Notes: generated by a model from the sequence alone, not told the origin. A stretch of 34,114 nt of DNA from Candidatus Anaerobiospirillum merdipullorum (GCA_018883895.1 JAHLFG010000045.1:1-34114), one strand, 5' to 3'. Counted from the stretch's first letter, positions 25,326 to 33,587 are shown. Translations and numbers: made by a program.

Positions 25326-28204
25326 TGCGCATCGGCCCAATTGTCGGCCACGCCGATGCCTACCTCAAGCGGCACCGCCAAATGCGCCGCCTGCTCCATG
25401 AGCTCCTTAATTTTGCTCTGCGCCTTTAAGACAAAGTCTTCCTTTACCTCAAATACCAACTCATCGTGTACCTGCAGCGTCATGCGCACCGTGTCAGGGG
25501 GCAATGTGGCTATCCACGCATCGATTTGTAGCATCGCCGCCTTAATAATTTCGGCCGCCGATCCTTGCATTGGCGCATTAATGGCCGCTCTTTCTGCACT
25601 AGCCTGCTGACGCATATCGGCACTGTTAATGGTAGCAAAGCTGATGCGATGGCCCATTAAGGTGGTGACATAGCCCTGCGCATGGGCCTTGGCTTTAATC
25701 TCATCCATATACTGCAGAACCTGCGGATAGCGCTCAAAATAGCGTTTGACATAACTATCTGCCTGCCGGTGATTCATGCCCGTCTGGCGCGCCAGTCCAT
25801 GGGCGCTCATGCCATACATCAGGCCAAAGTTGGTAGCCTTAGCATGGGCACGCTCTGCGGGGGTGACTTCCTCAATGCTCTTGCCCAAAACCTCAGCTGC
25901 CGTCGATTTATGAATATCCTGATGCTTTAAGAAAGCATTGATTAAATGCGGGACCTTGGCAATATGGGCAATGAGGCGCAATTCAATTTGCGAATAGTCA
26001 GCCGACAAGATCTTATAGCCCTGCGGGGCACAGAAAGCGGTACGGACTAAATGCCCTTCGGGTGTGCGTGCCGGGATATTTTGCAAATTGGGATCGGACG
26101 AGGACAGTCTAAAAGTCACCGTCCCGGTTTGATTGAAGGAAGTATAAATGCGTCCGTTGGCCTGAATTAAGGTCGGTAACTTTTCCGTATAGGTGGTAAT
26201 CAGCTTGGACAGGGCACGATAGCGCAACACTAAATTGGCAATATCGTATTGCGGGGCAATGGCCTGCAGGACCTCTTCATTGGTCGAAAAGGTAAAGGTG
26301 CCTCCCTTACTCTTGGCTTTTTTGGGATAGGGAATACCCAAGGACACAAAGAGCACCTGTCCCAATTGCTTGGGGGAGGCGATGTTAAAGCGCTGCCCGG
26401 CGGCGACAAAAATATCGGTTTGCACTTGCGCCAATTCCTCACGCAATTGCCGATTTTGCTTGGCCAACACGTCAGCGCTGACATAGGCGCCGGTGCATTC
26501 CATATGATACAAGACCTGCACAAAGGGCATTTCTTGGGCAAAAAAGAGCTCTTCTAACGCGGGGATGGCATGTAATTTGTGCAATAAGAGCTCACACAAG
26601 CTAAAGCTTACGGCCGCATCTTCACCCGAGTAATTGCCAGCTTGCGGCAATTCCACCGCACTAAAGGGTAGATTCTTCTTGCCCCCGGTCACTTCAGCAT
26701 AGGTAATAGTCTGATAGTTAAGGTAGTGAGCCGCCACCTCATCTAAAGACACCCTTTGCACCGAATCTAATAAGTGCGCCGCCACCATACTATCGGCATA
26801 TACTCCACCAACTTCCATGCCGGCGGCAAAATGCAAGACCAAGAGGTCAAATTTCACATTGTGCCCGTATTTTTTAATCGTCGCATCGGCAAAAATGGGG
26901 GCGAGGGCTTCCTTGACCACCGCAAGCGGCAATTGTGCCGGGCAGCCTAAATACTCGTGGCAAAGTGGAATGTAATAGGCCTCGGTGCCACTTAAGGCCA
27001 CCGATAGGCCAACTAAACGACAAGTTTGCGCCTGCAGGCTGTCAGTTTCGGTATCAAAGGCAAAAGCCGGGGCTGCCTTAAGCTTGGTGCACAGCGCTTG
27101 CAGCTCATCTTGCGTGGTCACAACCTGACATGTAAGGCCAATGTCGCTTATCCTCTGCAAGATCTCACCTGCAGCTGAAAGCTTACGCTCCACTTGCGGC
27201 TCATCTTTGCTGCCAGGTGAGCTTAAGGCAAAATCTGGCATAGCTTCTGTGGCGGTGGTGGCCTTTGTAGTAGCGATGTTCTCCGGCTGATTTGCCGAGG
27301 TTTCGGCCTTAGCGGCGGCAGCGGCCAAAGCCTGGCTTTCTTCGGCACATAAGCGCTTGAACTCAAGCTTGGTGTAAATTTCCAGAAGCTTTTGATGATC
27401 CGGCAGGGGCGGCTTAATGTCCTCTAAAGGAATGGGCAAGGGCAAATTGGTACGAATGGTCGCTAAATCATAGGAGAGCTTAATCGTCTCCAACTCAGCA
27501 AAAAAGCGCTTGGCAAAAGTCTTGGCACCGCGGAAGTTTAAGCTTGCGACCATCTCACTGTGCGCTTCAATGGCGGCAATACCACCCACTCCCGTCAGGA
27601 CACTGATAGCAGTGACATCACCGACCTTACTCATGCCGGGGATATTATCCGAGCTATCACCCTTAAGGGCCAAGAGATCAATAATAAGCTCCGGCGGCAC
27701 GCCATATTTGACAATAACGCCCTGCCTATCGTAGATCTTTTCATTCATGCTGTCATAAAGCGTGATTTTGTCGGTAACAAGCTGCGCCAAATCCTTATCG
27801 CCCGTACAAATCACCACCTGCTGTCCACGATTTTCTGCTGCCTTAGCATAGGAGCCTAAGACATCGTCCGCCTCTACCCCCGGTACTACGATAAGCGCAC
27901 AGCCCATCGCTTTGACAATGGCCTGCACGTTCTCCACCTGCGGCACCAAGTCCTCCGGCATATGCGGTCGATTGGCCTTATATGCCGCATAAAGCTCATG
28001 ACGAAAGCTCTTGCCTCGTGCATCAAAGACGACGGCCATGGCTTGACCGGCATATTTTTGCTGTAACTTACGCAGCATATTGGTAATGATCAGTGTCGCT
28101 CCGGTCGGAATGCCGCTTTTAGTGGTAAAACCGGTTTTGGCAGCGTAATAGGCACGATATAAAAAAGACGATCCATCAACTAAGACTAAAGCAGATTGCG
28201 GCAT
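25322..28204 (-). CDS. polA: DNA polymerase I
   Basis: Repair and Okazaki-fragment polymerase. 960 residues (E. coli 928). The 5' nuclease domain (about 1-290) has VDGSSFLYRAYYA, GVEADDVLG, GDKDLAQLV and GDSSDNIPG. A low-complexity Ala/Thr/Glu linker (about 298-350) accounts for the extra length. The 3'-5' exonuclease looks active: FDTETDSL, GHNVKFD and YSGED. Polymerase motifs: A in SADYSQIELR, B in KATNFGLMYGMSAHGLARQ (cited K and Y positions conserved), C in VHDELVFEV. GAGGAA lies six bases before the ATG at 28204. It converges on lpxH with overlapping stop codons and is divergent from the yhhQ-type gene. Confidence 0.98.
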   Translation of the reverse strand: MPQSALVLVDGSSFLYRAYYAAKTGFTTKSGIPTGATLIITNMLRKLQQKYAGQAMAVVFDARGKSFRHELYAAYKANRPHMPEDLVPQVENVQAIVKAMGCALIVVPGVEADDVLGSYAKAAENRGQQVVICTGDKDLAQLVTDKITLYDSMNEKIYDRQGVIVKYGVPPELIIDLLALKGDSSDNIPGMSKVGDVTAISVLTGVGGIAAIEAHSEMVASLNFRGAKTFAKRFFAELETIKLSYDLATIRTNLPLPIPLEDIKPPLPDHQKLLEIYTKLEFKRLCAEESQALAAAAAKAETSANQPENIATTKATTATEAMPDFALSSPGSKDEPQVERKLSAAGEILQRISDIGLTCQVVTTQDELQALCTKLKAAPAFAFDTETDSLQAQTCRLVGLSVALSGTEAYYIPLCHEYLGCPAQLPLAVVKEALAPIFADATIKKYGHNVKFDLLVLHFAAGMEVGGVYADSMVAAHLLDSVQRVSLDEVAAHYLNYQTITYAEVTGGKKNLPFSAVELPQAGNYSGEDAAVSFSLCELLLHKLHAIPALEELFFAQEMPFVQVLYHMECTGAYVSADVLAKQNRQLREELAQVQTDIFVAAGQRFNIASPKQLGQVLFVSLGIPYPKKAKSKGGTFTFSTNEEVLQAIAPQYDIANLVLRYRALSKLITTYTEKLPTLIQANGRIYTSFNQTGTVTFRLSSSDPNLQNIPARTPEGHLVRTAFCAPQGYKILSADYSQIELRLIAHIAKVPHLINAFLKHQDIHKSTAAEVLGKSIEEVTPAERAHAKATNFGLMYGMSAHGLARQTGMNHRQADSYVKRYFERYPQVLQYMDEIKAKAHAQGYVTTLMGHRISFATINSADMRQQASAERAAINAPMQGSAAEIIKAAMLQIDAWIATLPPDTVRMTLQVHDELVFEVKEDFVLKAQSKIKELMEQAAHLAVPLEVGIGVADNWADAH

Positions 28205-28236
28205 GTATGTTTCCTCAAACTAAAGCGACGCTGTCT

Positions 28237-28242
28237 ATTGTA
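28237..28242 (-). promoter_or_regulatory. Likely -10 of polA
   Basis: Minus strand TACAAT (28242-28237), 32 bases before the polA ATG. No convincing -35 at 16-18 bases. Confidence 0.35.
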
Positions 28243-28260
28243 CGCAAACTAGGTATCTTT

Positions 28261-28432
28261 TCCTGCAATAAGTGCCCATTTTTGCCTATTTTTGGCGTAA
28301 AATGCAGGACTTGATTGCAAACTGCACCCTGACAAAAAGGGAGCGCTGCAGTTGACTGTGTGTGTAACTTATCGTGGTTTAATTCATGTTTACGCATTTA
28401 TCGCTTCACATTACATGTTAAAGGTCTAATTT
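28261..28432 (+). promoter_or_regulatory. Structured leader of the yhhQ-type gene
   Basis: Several copies of the word TGCAG/CTGCA allow competing helices: TCCTGCA (28261-28267) with TGCAGGA (28303-28309); TGCAG (28303-28307) with CTGCA (28322-28326); and AACTGCA (28320-28326) with TGCAGTT (28347-28353), enclosing CCCT / AGGG around GACAAAA. An A-rich stretch before GGG recalls class I preQ1 riboswitch tails, but I could not fit that consensus. Suggests a switching leader for a queuosine-precursor transporter. Confidence 0.35.
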
Positions 28433-29074
28433 ATGAGTCTACAGCAACCTCTTAAAAAACTGTTTTTCCTGCACGTCTTTATCATCGTGCTCAGTAATTA
28501 CGCCGTACAAATTCCAGTGACGGTAGCCGGCATCGACACCACCTGGGGTACTTTCACCTATCCCTTTATCTTTTTAACCACCGATTTAACCGTGCGCATC
28601 TATGGCTCGCATACGGCGCGTAAGGTAATCTTTGTGGCCATGATCCCGGCACTCATTATTTCCTATATCGTCGGAACCATCTTTGCCTTTGGTGATTTCC
28701 AAGGTATCGGCGCCTTGGGCACCTTCTCGGTCTTCGTATTCCGTATCGCGGCGGCCTCCTTTAGCGCTTATGTAGTAGGCCAAATTGCCGATATATTAGT
28801 CTTCCAGCGCCTACGCCGTATGCGTCAGTGGTGGCCGGCTCCGGCAGCCTCGTCCATTGCCGGAAATGCACTGGACACCTTTGTCTTCTACGCCATTGCC
28901 TTCTGGCAGACCACCGATGCCTATATGGCCGCCAATTGGATCCCGCTTGGCATCGTCGACTATTGCGTCAAGGTCATCGCCAGCTTAGCCCTCTTTGTGC
29001 CGCTATACGGCATCATCCTCAACGCCTTAGCGCGCTTCGTCTTTAAGCGCCCCTTAAGCGGCATTAACGCTTAA
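28433..29074 (+). CDS. yhhQ: YhhQ-type queuosine precursor transporter
   Basis: 213 residues (E. coli YhhQ 221), inner-membrane protein of the Vut_1/COG1738 family, which imports 7-deazaguanine precursors (preQ0/preQ1) for queuosine tRNA modification. About six hydrophobic helices. Family stretches: FTYPFIFLTTDLTVRIYG near the N-terminus, RIAAASFSAYVVGQIADI, and GNALDTFVFYAIAFW. AAAGG lies shortly before the ATG. The preceding 170-base leader is structured and may be a regulatory element. Two stem-loops follow, the first spanning the stop codon. Confidence 0.92.
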   Translation: MSLQQPLKKLFFLHVFIIVLSNYAVQIPVTVAGIDTTWGTFTYPFIFLTTDLTVRIYGSHTARKVIFVAMIPALIISYIVGTIFAFGDFQGIGALGTFSVFVFRIAAASFSAYVVGQIADILVFQRLRRMRQWWPAPAASSIAGNALDTFVFYAIAFWQTTDAYMAANWIPLGIVDYCVKVIASLALFVPLYGIILNALARFVFKRPLSGINA

Positions 29075-29115
29075 GTGAGGAAAAATTGCAGGTAGTATGC
29101 ACAGTCCTACCTGCA
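29053..29115 (+). repeat. Tandem stem-loops at the 3' end of yhhQ
   Basis: CTTAAGCG / CGCTTAAG (29053-29060 and 29068-29075, 7-nt loop) spans the TAA stop. TGCAGGTAG / CTACCTGCA (29087-29095 and 29107-29115, 11-nt loop) follows. Both perfect, neither with a T-run. The second abuts TATGAT (29119-29124), a possible -10 for trxA. Confidence 0.55.
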
Positions 29116-29157
29116 TGATATGATCGCTTCAACTTTATTAGTAAATGAGGAATTATC

Positions 29158-29475
29158 ATGAGCTTATTGCACATCACCGATGATGACTATGAGAACGAAG
29201 TAATCAAGAGCACCGTGCCGGTGTTAGTTGATTTCTGGGCTCCTTGGTGCGGCCCGTGCAAGATGGTAGGTCCCATCTTAGAAGAGCTCGCCAATGAAAT
29301 GGAGCAGGTCAAGATCTGCAAGATTGATATTGACCAAAACTCCGCTTGGGCCTCCAAGCTGGGCATTATGAGCATTCCTACCCTGCTGTTATACAAAGAT
29401 GGCGAAGTGGTCGGCAAGCAAGTCGGCGCCCTGCCCAAAGAAGAGCTTAAGGGCTTTATTGAAAGCCATATTTAA
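29158..29475 (+). CDS. trxA: Thioredoxin 1
   Basis: 105 residues (E. coli 109). General cytoplasmic disulfide reductase. WCGPC active site with Cys31 and Cys34, buried Asp25, cis-proline in SIPT, and GEVVGKQVGALPKEEL. GAGGAA lies five bases before the ATG. Followed by a good hairpin. Unlike E. coli, where trxA is followed by rho, here rho is nearby but on the opposite strand with ddl between. Confidence 0.96.
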   Translation: MSLLHITDDDYENEVIKSTVPVLVDFWAPWCGPCKMVGPILEELANEMEQVKICKIDIDQNSAWASKLGIMSIPTLLLYKDGEVVGKQVGALPKEELKGFIESHI

Positions 29476-29498
29476 GTTAAAGACGAATTTTCGTACCT

Positions 29499-29522
29499 AA
29501 AGCCGCCCTCAAAGGCGGCTTT
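29499..29522 (+). terminator. Terminator of trxA
   Basis: AAAGCCGCC (29499-29507), loop CTCAAA, GGCGGCTTT (29514-29522), then ATCGTTTC. Strong GC stem flanked by A and T runs. Confidence 0.8.
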
Positions 29523-29544
29523 ATCGTTTCTACCGCCCCTTTTT

Positions 29545-29553
29545 TGCTACACT
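29545..29553 (+). promoter_or_regulatory. Extended -10 promoter of ddl
   Basis: TGCTACACT (29545-29553), extended -10 form. Transcription would begin near 29560, giving a ~68-base leader with two small hairpins. Confidence 0.45.
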
Positions 29554-29597
29554 AGCGTCCGTAAATGCCTGATAAAGGCAAAACTAAAATTTTACTC

Positions 29598-29630
29598 AGG
29601 ATCCGGGACAAGCCCGGCTTTTTGTATATG
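29598..29630 (+). promoter_or_regulatory. Hairpin between AGGA and the ddl start
   Basis: AGGA (29598-29601) is followed by CCGGG-ACAAG-CCCGG (29603-29617) and then CTTTTTGTAT before the ATG at 29628. Folding leaves 11 bases between AGGA and ATG. The same hairpin plus T5 also looks like a short intrinsic terminator, so attenuation is the rival reading. Confidence 0.35.
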
Positions 29631-30638
29631 GCTCTGAATATTTTGCTCGTGTGCGGCGGCGATGGTGCTGAACACGAGATTTCTTTAATCTCAGCAGACT
29701 ATATCCTAAAATGTCTGCAAGCAAACCCCAACTTTAATGTCATCTATGCCTGTTTGCATCAAGGCAAGTACCTGCTTAAAGATGGCACGGTTGCCACTTT
29801 AGGTGAAGATGCGACCTTAACTACGCCACAGGGCGTTATCAAGATTGATTGCGCGGTGCCTTGCCTGCACGGTACCCCTGGTGAGACCGGTGACATCCAG
29901 TCTTACTTTAAACTCCTGCATGTGCCCTATATCGGCTGTGGCCCCGAGGCCAGTCAACGTTGCTTTGACAAGGTCACGACCAAACTCTATTTATCTGCGC
30001 TCGGGATCCCCAATAGCCCCTATATTTGGCTTAACAACTTAAACGAGACGGCGCTCAAGGCCGCGCATGCTTTTTTCCTCGTCCATCAGGATGTCTATGT
30101 CAAGGCCGCCTCCCAAGGCTCGTCGGTAGGTTGCTATCACGTCACCAAACTTGAGGACTTAGACGATACCATCGCTCAGGCTTTTACCTTCTCAGACACC
30201 GTGCTCATTGAAAAGAATATTGTCCATCGTGAGCTTGAGGTGGCCGCCTATGAAATAGATGGCAAGTTGGTGGTCACTAATCCTGGCGAAATCATCATGC
30301 CACAAAACGTGTTTTACACCTATGAAGAAAAGTACTCCAAAAATTCCGGTACGGTGACCACGGTGCAGCCACAAGGCCTTAGCGATAGCCAAAAGCAACA
30401 TATCCGCCAATTGGCCGAGCAGGCCTTTAAGGCCTTAAAGCTTCGTGACTTATCACGCATTGATTTCTTCTTAAGTGACAGCGGGGAGATCTTAATTAAT
30501 GAGATTAATACCTTCCCCGGGATGACGCCCATTTCCATGTTCCCCAAGTTACTTGAGCATCATGGCGATAAGATGACGGCCTTTTTAAGTGGCTGTATTG
30601 AGCGGGCACTTGCGCGTAAGGCTCAGGGGCAATACTAA
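29628..30638 (+). CDS. ddl: D-alanine-D-alanine ligase
   Basis: ATP-grasp enzyme joining two D-alanines for peptidoglycan precursors. 336 residues from the ATG at 29628, which aligns with homologues (ALNILLVCGGDGAEHEISL); the frame stays open upstream to 29565 but those residues have no counterpart. Motifs: HGTPGETGDIQ, VKAASQGSSVGCY with the conserved serine, FYTYEEKYS with the tyrosine typical of D-Ala-D-Ala rather than D-Ala-D-lactate ligases, and INEINTFPGMTPISMFPKL. From memory it resembles the DdlA-like enzymes of Vibrio more than DdlB. No Shine-Dalgarno at normal distance. Not in a mur cluster. Confidence 0.95.
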   Translation: MALNILLVCGGDGAEHEISLISADYILKCLQANPNFNVIYACLHQGKYLLKDGTVATLGEDATLTTPQGVIKIDCAVPCLHGTPGETGDIQSYFKLLHVPYIGCGPEASQRCFDKVTTKLYLSALGIPNSPYIWLNNLNETALKAAHAFFLVHQDVYVKAASQGSSVGCYHVTKLEDLDDTIAQAFTFSDTVLIEKNIVHRELEVAAYEIDGKLVVTNPGEIIMPQNVFYTYEEKYSKNSGTVTTVQPQGLSDSQKQHIRQLAEQAFKALKLRDLSRIDFFLSDSGEILINEINTFPGMTPISMFPKLLEHHGDKMTAFLSGCIERALARKAQGQY

Positions 30639-30656
30639 AAGCACTTAAACTGACGC

Positions 30657-30684
30657 AAAACGCCGCCTTAAAGGGCGGCGTTTT
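30657..30684. terminator. Bidirectional terminator between ddl and rho
   Basis: AAAACGCCGCC (30657-30667), loop TTAAAG, GGCGGCGTTTT (30674-30684). An 11-bp perfect stem with A/T flanks serving both converging genes. Confidence 0.9.
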
Positions 30685-30719
30685 AGGTAAAGGACTAAGT
30701 CAGCTTTAAGCGTGAGGGC

Positions 30720-31979
30720 TTAAGAGCGCTTCATGGCCTCAAAGAACTCTTCGTTGGTCTTGGTCATCGAGAGTTTATCAATGAGAAATTCCATCGCCTC
30801 GATTTCACCCATCGGATGGACGAACTTTCTTAAGATCCACATCTTCTGCAATTCATCGGGGGTGGTTAAGAGCTCTTCACGGCGCGTACCCGAGCGGGTC
30901 ACATCGATAGCCGGATAGACGCGCTTTTCAGCAATCTTGCGCGACAGATGCAATTCCATATTGCCGGTGCCTTTGAACTCTTCGTAAATAACTTCGTCCA
31001 TCTTAGAGCCGGTATCAATTAAGGCTGTGGCAATGATGGTCAGCGAGCCGCCCTCTTCGACATTACGTGCCGCACCAAATAAGCGCTTGGGCCGTTGCAG
31101 GGCATTGGAATCCACACCACCGGTTAAGACCTTGCCAGAGGCCGGCACCACAGTATTGTAGGCCCGGGCCAAACGGGTAATGGAATCCATTAAAATCACC
31201 ACATCCCGCTTATGCTCCACTAAGCGCTTGGCCTTTTCAATGACCATTTCAGCTACCTGCACGTGACGGGAGGCCGGCTCATCAAAGGTCGAGGCCACCA
31301 CTTCACCCTTCACATTGCGCTGCATCTCGGTTACCTCTTCCGGGCGCTCGTCAATGAGCAGGACGATTAAAACGCACTCGGGATAGTTAGCGGCAATGGA
31401 GTGGGCGACATTTTGCAGGAGCATGGTCTTACCGGCCTTAGGCGGGGCTACGATAAGGCCACGTTGGCCCTTACCAATCGGAGCGGTCAAATCAATCACG
31501 CGTGCGGTGAGATCTTCTTTGGAGCCGTTGCCCAGCTCCAGGCGCATACGGGAATTGGCAAATAACGGGGTTAAGTTTTCAAATAAAATCTTGTTGCGGG
31601 CGTTTTCCGGTTTATCGAAGTTGATGCTATCAACTTTCAGCAGGGCAAAATAGCGTTCGCCTTCTTTGGGCGGTCTGATCTTACCGGAGATGGAATCACC
31701 GGTACGTAAGGAGAAGCGGCGCACTTGGCTCGGTGAGACATAGATATCGTCAGGGCCTGCAAGGTAGGAACTGTCGGCACTGCGTAAAAAGCCAAAACCG
31801 TCAGGCAGGATCTCAATGACGCCTTCGCCAAAAATATCTTCACCTTGGCGGGCACACTGTTTGAGGAGATTGAAGATAATTTCTTTCTTCCCCATGCGGG
31901 CACTGTTTTCAATGCCGGCTTGTTCGCACATCTCAACTAGTTGGGCGACTGGGGTATTCTTAAGTTGATTAAGATTCAT
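30720..31979 (-). CDS. rho: Transcription termination factor Rho
   Basis: Hexameric RNA helicase that ends transcription at Rho-dependent sites and works with NusG. 419 residues from the ATG at 31979, the same length as E. coli, and nearly colinear: [14 protein letters not shown], the OB-fold RNA-binding region with [20 protein letters not shown] (cited in part), P-loop [28 protein letters not shown] and the end MKRS. Upstream in-frame codons to 32060 are not conserved. No Shine-Dalgarno precedes the ATG; the region is AT-rich. It lies directly downstream of nusG beyond a terminator. Confidence 0.97.
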   Translation of the reverse strand: MNLNQLKNTPVAQLVEMCEQAGIENSARMGKKEIIFNLLKQCARQGEDIFGEGVIEILPDGFGFLRSADSSYLAGPDDIYVSPSQVRRFSLRTGDSISGKIRPPKEGERYFALLKVDSINFDKPENARNKILFENLTPLFANSRMRLELGNGSKEDLTARVIDLTAPIGKGQRGLIVAPPKAGKTMLLQNVAHSIAANYPECVLIVLLIDERPEEVTEMQRNVKGEVVASTFDEPASRHVQVAEMVIEKAKRLVEHKRDVVILMDSITRLARAYNTVVPASGKVLTGGVDSNALQRPKRLFGAARNVEEGGSLTIIATALIDTGSKMDEVIYEEFKGTGNMELHLSRKIAEKRVYPAIDVTRSGTRREELLTTPDELQKMWILRKFVHPMGEIEAMEFLIDKLSMTKTNEEFFEAMKRS

Positions 31980-32073
31980 AATGTATAAATTTTGTGTGCT
32001 GTTGAAGATCAGCTGTTCTATGTATGAAATGCGGGCAAACCAGAATCTGCGTTGCGGCACATAAACGGGAAAA

Positions 32074-32108
32074 CGATAACAGAGCAGTTATCGGCGCACA
32101 TCATAGCA
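32074..32108 (-). promoter_or_regulatory. rho promoter and 5'-terminal hairpin
   Basis: Minus strand TGCTATGAT (32108-32100) is an extended -10. The expected start, about 32093, coincides with a perfect stem CGATAAC-N6-GTTATCG (32093-32074) followed by TTTT. The rho message would thus start with a hairpin, either protecting the 5' end or acting as a weak attenuator. Leader about 114 bases. Confidence 0.45.
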
Positions 32109-32173
32109 CAGAACATCCGCGCTGTAATGTAAAAGTTGCGTAAAAAGGCTTTAGACGCGACTTTTTTTAGGCC

Positions 32174-32201
32174 AAAAGAAAACGCCGCTCATGGAGCAGC
32201 G
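32174..32201 (-). terminator. Terminator of secE-nusG
   Basis: Minus strand CGCTGCTC-CAT-GAGCGGCG (32201-32183, one G-T pair) followed by TTTTCTTTT (32182-32174), 17 bases past the nusG stop. Confidence 0.85.
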
Positions 32202-32217
32202 CTTTGCAAAGTAAAAC

Positions 32218-32925
32218 TTAGATATCCTTTTCGACCTGACCGAACTCTAAATCCACCGGGGTGGCACGGCCGAAAATGGCAATCGACACGGTAAGACGAT
32301 TCTTTTCGTAATCGACCTTTTCCACTGTACCGACGAAGTCCTTGAAGGCGCCATCGATCGCGCGCACCATTTCGCCGACCTCGAACATGGTCTTCGGGCG
32401 CGGGCTTTCCTCGCTTTCCTTCAGGCGGGCTAAAATCTTATTGGCCTCGGCCTCAGTAATCGGTAAGGGCTTATCCGGCGTACCGCCGATAAAGCCTAAG
32501 ACGCGATCGGTATGCTTGACAAGCTGCCAGGTCTCATCGGTCATGCGCATTTGCACTAAGACATAGCCTGGGAAGAACTTACGCTCACTTTCACGCTTCT
32601 TACCGTCTTTAATTTCCTTAACCTTTTCCTTGGGCACTAAGATCTCACCGAAGTCATGCTCCATTTGATGGATCTTAACGCGCTCACGCAGAGTCTGCGC
32701 CACGCGCTGCTCAAAGCCGGAAAAAGCCTGGATCACATACCAGCGCATCGGCTTTTCGCTCGGAGTTTGAGCTTCACTTGCAGGTGCGGGCTCTTGCGGC
32801 TTAGGTGCCGGAGCTGCGTCAACCGGGGCAGCGTCAGTTTCAGCCTGTGGCGCCTGTACATCCTCAAGTTGCGGAGCCTGCGCCTCAGGGGCCGCAGTTA
32901 AATCTAATTCATCAGTGGCAGTCAT
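32218..32925 (-). CDS. nusG: Transcription antitermination/termination factor NusG with acidic N-terminal extension
   Basis: Binds RNA polymerase through its NGN domain and Rho or S10 through its KOW domain. 235 residues, against 181 in E. coli. The NGN domain begins at [15 protein letters not shown] (residue 61), with [20 protein letters not shown] and [13 protein letters not shown]; the KOW domain ends [18 protein letters not shown]. Residues 1-59 are Ala/Pro/Glu-rich with 12 acidic and 2 basic residues, probably disordered. A start at Met60 would give the E. coli length but has no ribosome site; the far ATG has only a weak AGGG. Follows secE by 13 bases. Confidence 0.96.
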   Translation of the reverse strand: MTATDELDLTAAPEAQAPQLEDVQAPQAETDAAPVDAAPAPKPQEPAPASEAQTPSEKPMRWYVIQAFSGFEQRVAQTLRERVKIHQMEHDFGEILVPKEKVKEIKDGKKRESERKFFPGYVLVQMRMTDETWQLVKHTDRVLGFIGGTPDKPLPITEAEANKILARLKESEESPRPKTMFEVGEMVRAIDGAFKDFVGTVEKVDYEKNRLTVSIAIFGRATPVDLEFGQVEKDI

Positions 32926-32938
32926 GGCTCTACCCTGT

Positions 32939-33442
32939 TTACAAAGTTATATAACGCACGAGCTGCAGGAACACTACATCGCACAGATAAAGGAATAAGC
33001 TGACCACGCAGACCGCAACGAAAACGATGAAGGTAGTCTGCATCGCTTCTTGGCGGGTGGGCCAAACTACTTTGCGTAACTCCACGTAGGACTCGCGGCC
33101 GAAATTGAGCAGGCTACGGCCCTTGTTGGTAAATAAAGTAACGCCTAAACCTATAACAATAACGGCAATAACAATTGCGACGCGGATGAAGCGATCAAAG
33201 GAGGATTCATCAATAACAACATGCTGCGTGTAATACCAGTTGCCGACAATGGCACCTGCCACCAACACAATAGCAACTAACCACAGCAGCGCATTGAGGG
33301 CGGTATTTACGGCCGGGGCATCGGTGGTAGCCTTAGCTTTACTTGCTTTAGCCGGCACGTTCTTAGCAGCCGTTTTAGCCTGCTTGAGCTCAGTTTTGCT
33401 CTTTTGCACGGGCTGTTCTTTATTCGTTTTATTTTCGCTCAT
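32939..33442 (-). CDS. secE: Preprotein translocase subunit SecE
   Basis: Essential partner of SecY in the inner-membrane protein channel. 167 residues (E. coli 127). Three hydrophobic helices (about 47-67, 85-105 and 138-160) and the signature [17 protein letters not shown] before the last one. The first ~45 residues are Lys/Ala-rich, longer than usual, with about ten lysines. Start is ATG at 33442, preceded by an in-frame TTG; no Shine-Dalgarno at usual distance (see hairpin-bridged site). secE-nusG is the conserved pair after tuf. Confidence 0.95.
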   Translation of the reverse strand: MSENKTNKEQPVQKSKTELKQAKTAAKNVPAKASKAKATTDAPAVNTALNALLWLVAIVLVAGAIVGNWYYTQHVVIDESSFDRFIRVAIVIAVIVIGLGVTLFTNKGRSLLNFGRESYVELRKVVWPTRQEAMQTTFIVFVAVCVVSLFLYLCDVVFLQLVRYITL

Positions 33443-33479
33443 CAACTGTGCGCTGCGCTTTTAAAGGCAGCGTCTCCTC
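33440..33479 (-). promoter_or_regulatory. Hairpin-bridged ribosome binding site of secE
   Basis: Minus strand GAGGAG (33479-33474) lies 31 bases before the ATG (33442). Between them CGCTGC (33472-33467) pairs perfectly with GCAGCG (33456-33451) around a 10-nt loop. Folding removes 22 bases and leaves nine between GAGGAG and ATG. Same geometry as lpxH. Confidence 0.45.
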
Positions 33480-33485
33480 ATCCGG

Positions 33486-33587
33486 CTCAGCACTTTGCTG
33501 AGATAAAAACATAGATTAATATGCGTCAAATCCGCAGCAAGAGCAAGCCCTCACTGCGGATTTCAAGGAGGGGTTTTAACCCCCTCC
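33486..33587 (-). terminator. Three stem-loops between tuf and secE
   Basis: In transcript order: a GGAGGGG-type stem (33587-33567, arms CCCCTCC and GGAGGGG), a 10-bp perfect stem AAATCCGCAG / CTGCGGATTT (33563-33554 and 33537-33528, 16-nt loop), and CTCAGCA / TGCTGAG (33502-33496 and 33492-33486, 3-nt loop). None has a long T-run. A weak TTGACG promoter-like box (33532-33527) overlaps the second. No tRNA gene is present in this gap. Confidence 0.45.

Noticed and set aside
28318..28345. Firm assignment of a class I preQ1 riboswitch
   Set aside because: The A-rich tail before GGG is suggestive, but loop length and the conserved loop bases do not fit the consensus as I know it; kept only as a candidate structured leader.
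29565..29627. N-terminal extension or leader peptide of ddl
   Set aside because: The frame is open but the 21 residues have no counterpart in Ddl proteins, and the ATG at 29565 lies only about five bases after the predicted transcription start.
31980..32060. 27-residue extension of Rho
   Set aside because: Homology begins exactly at [10 protein letters not shown], and the upstream start has no ribosome site.
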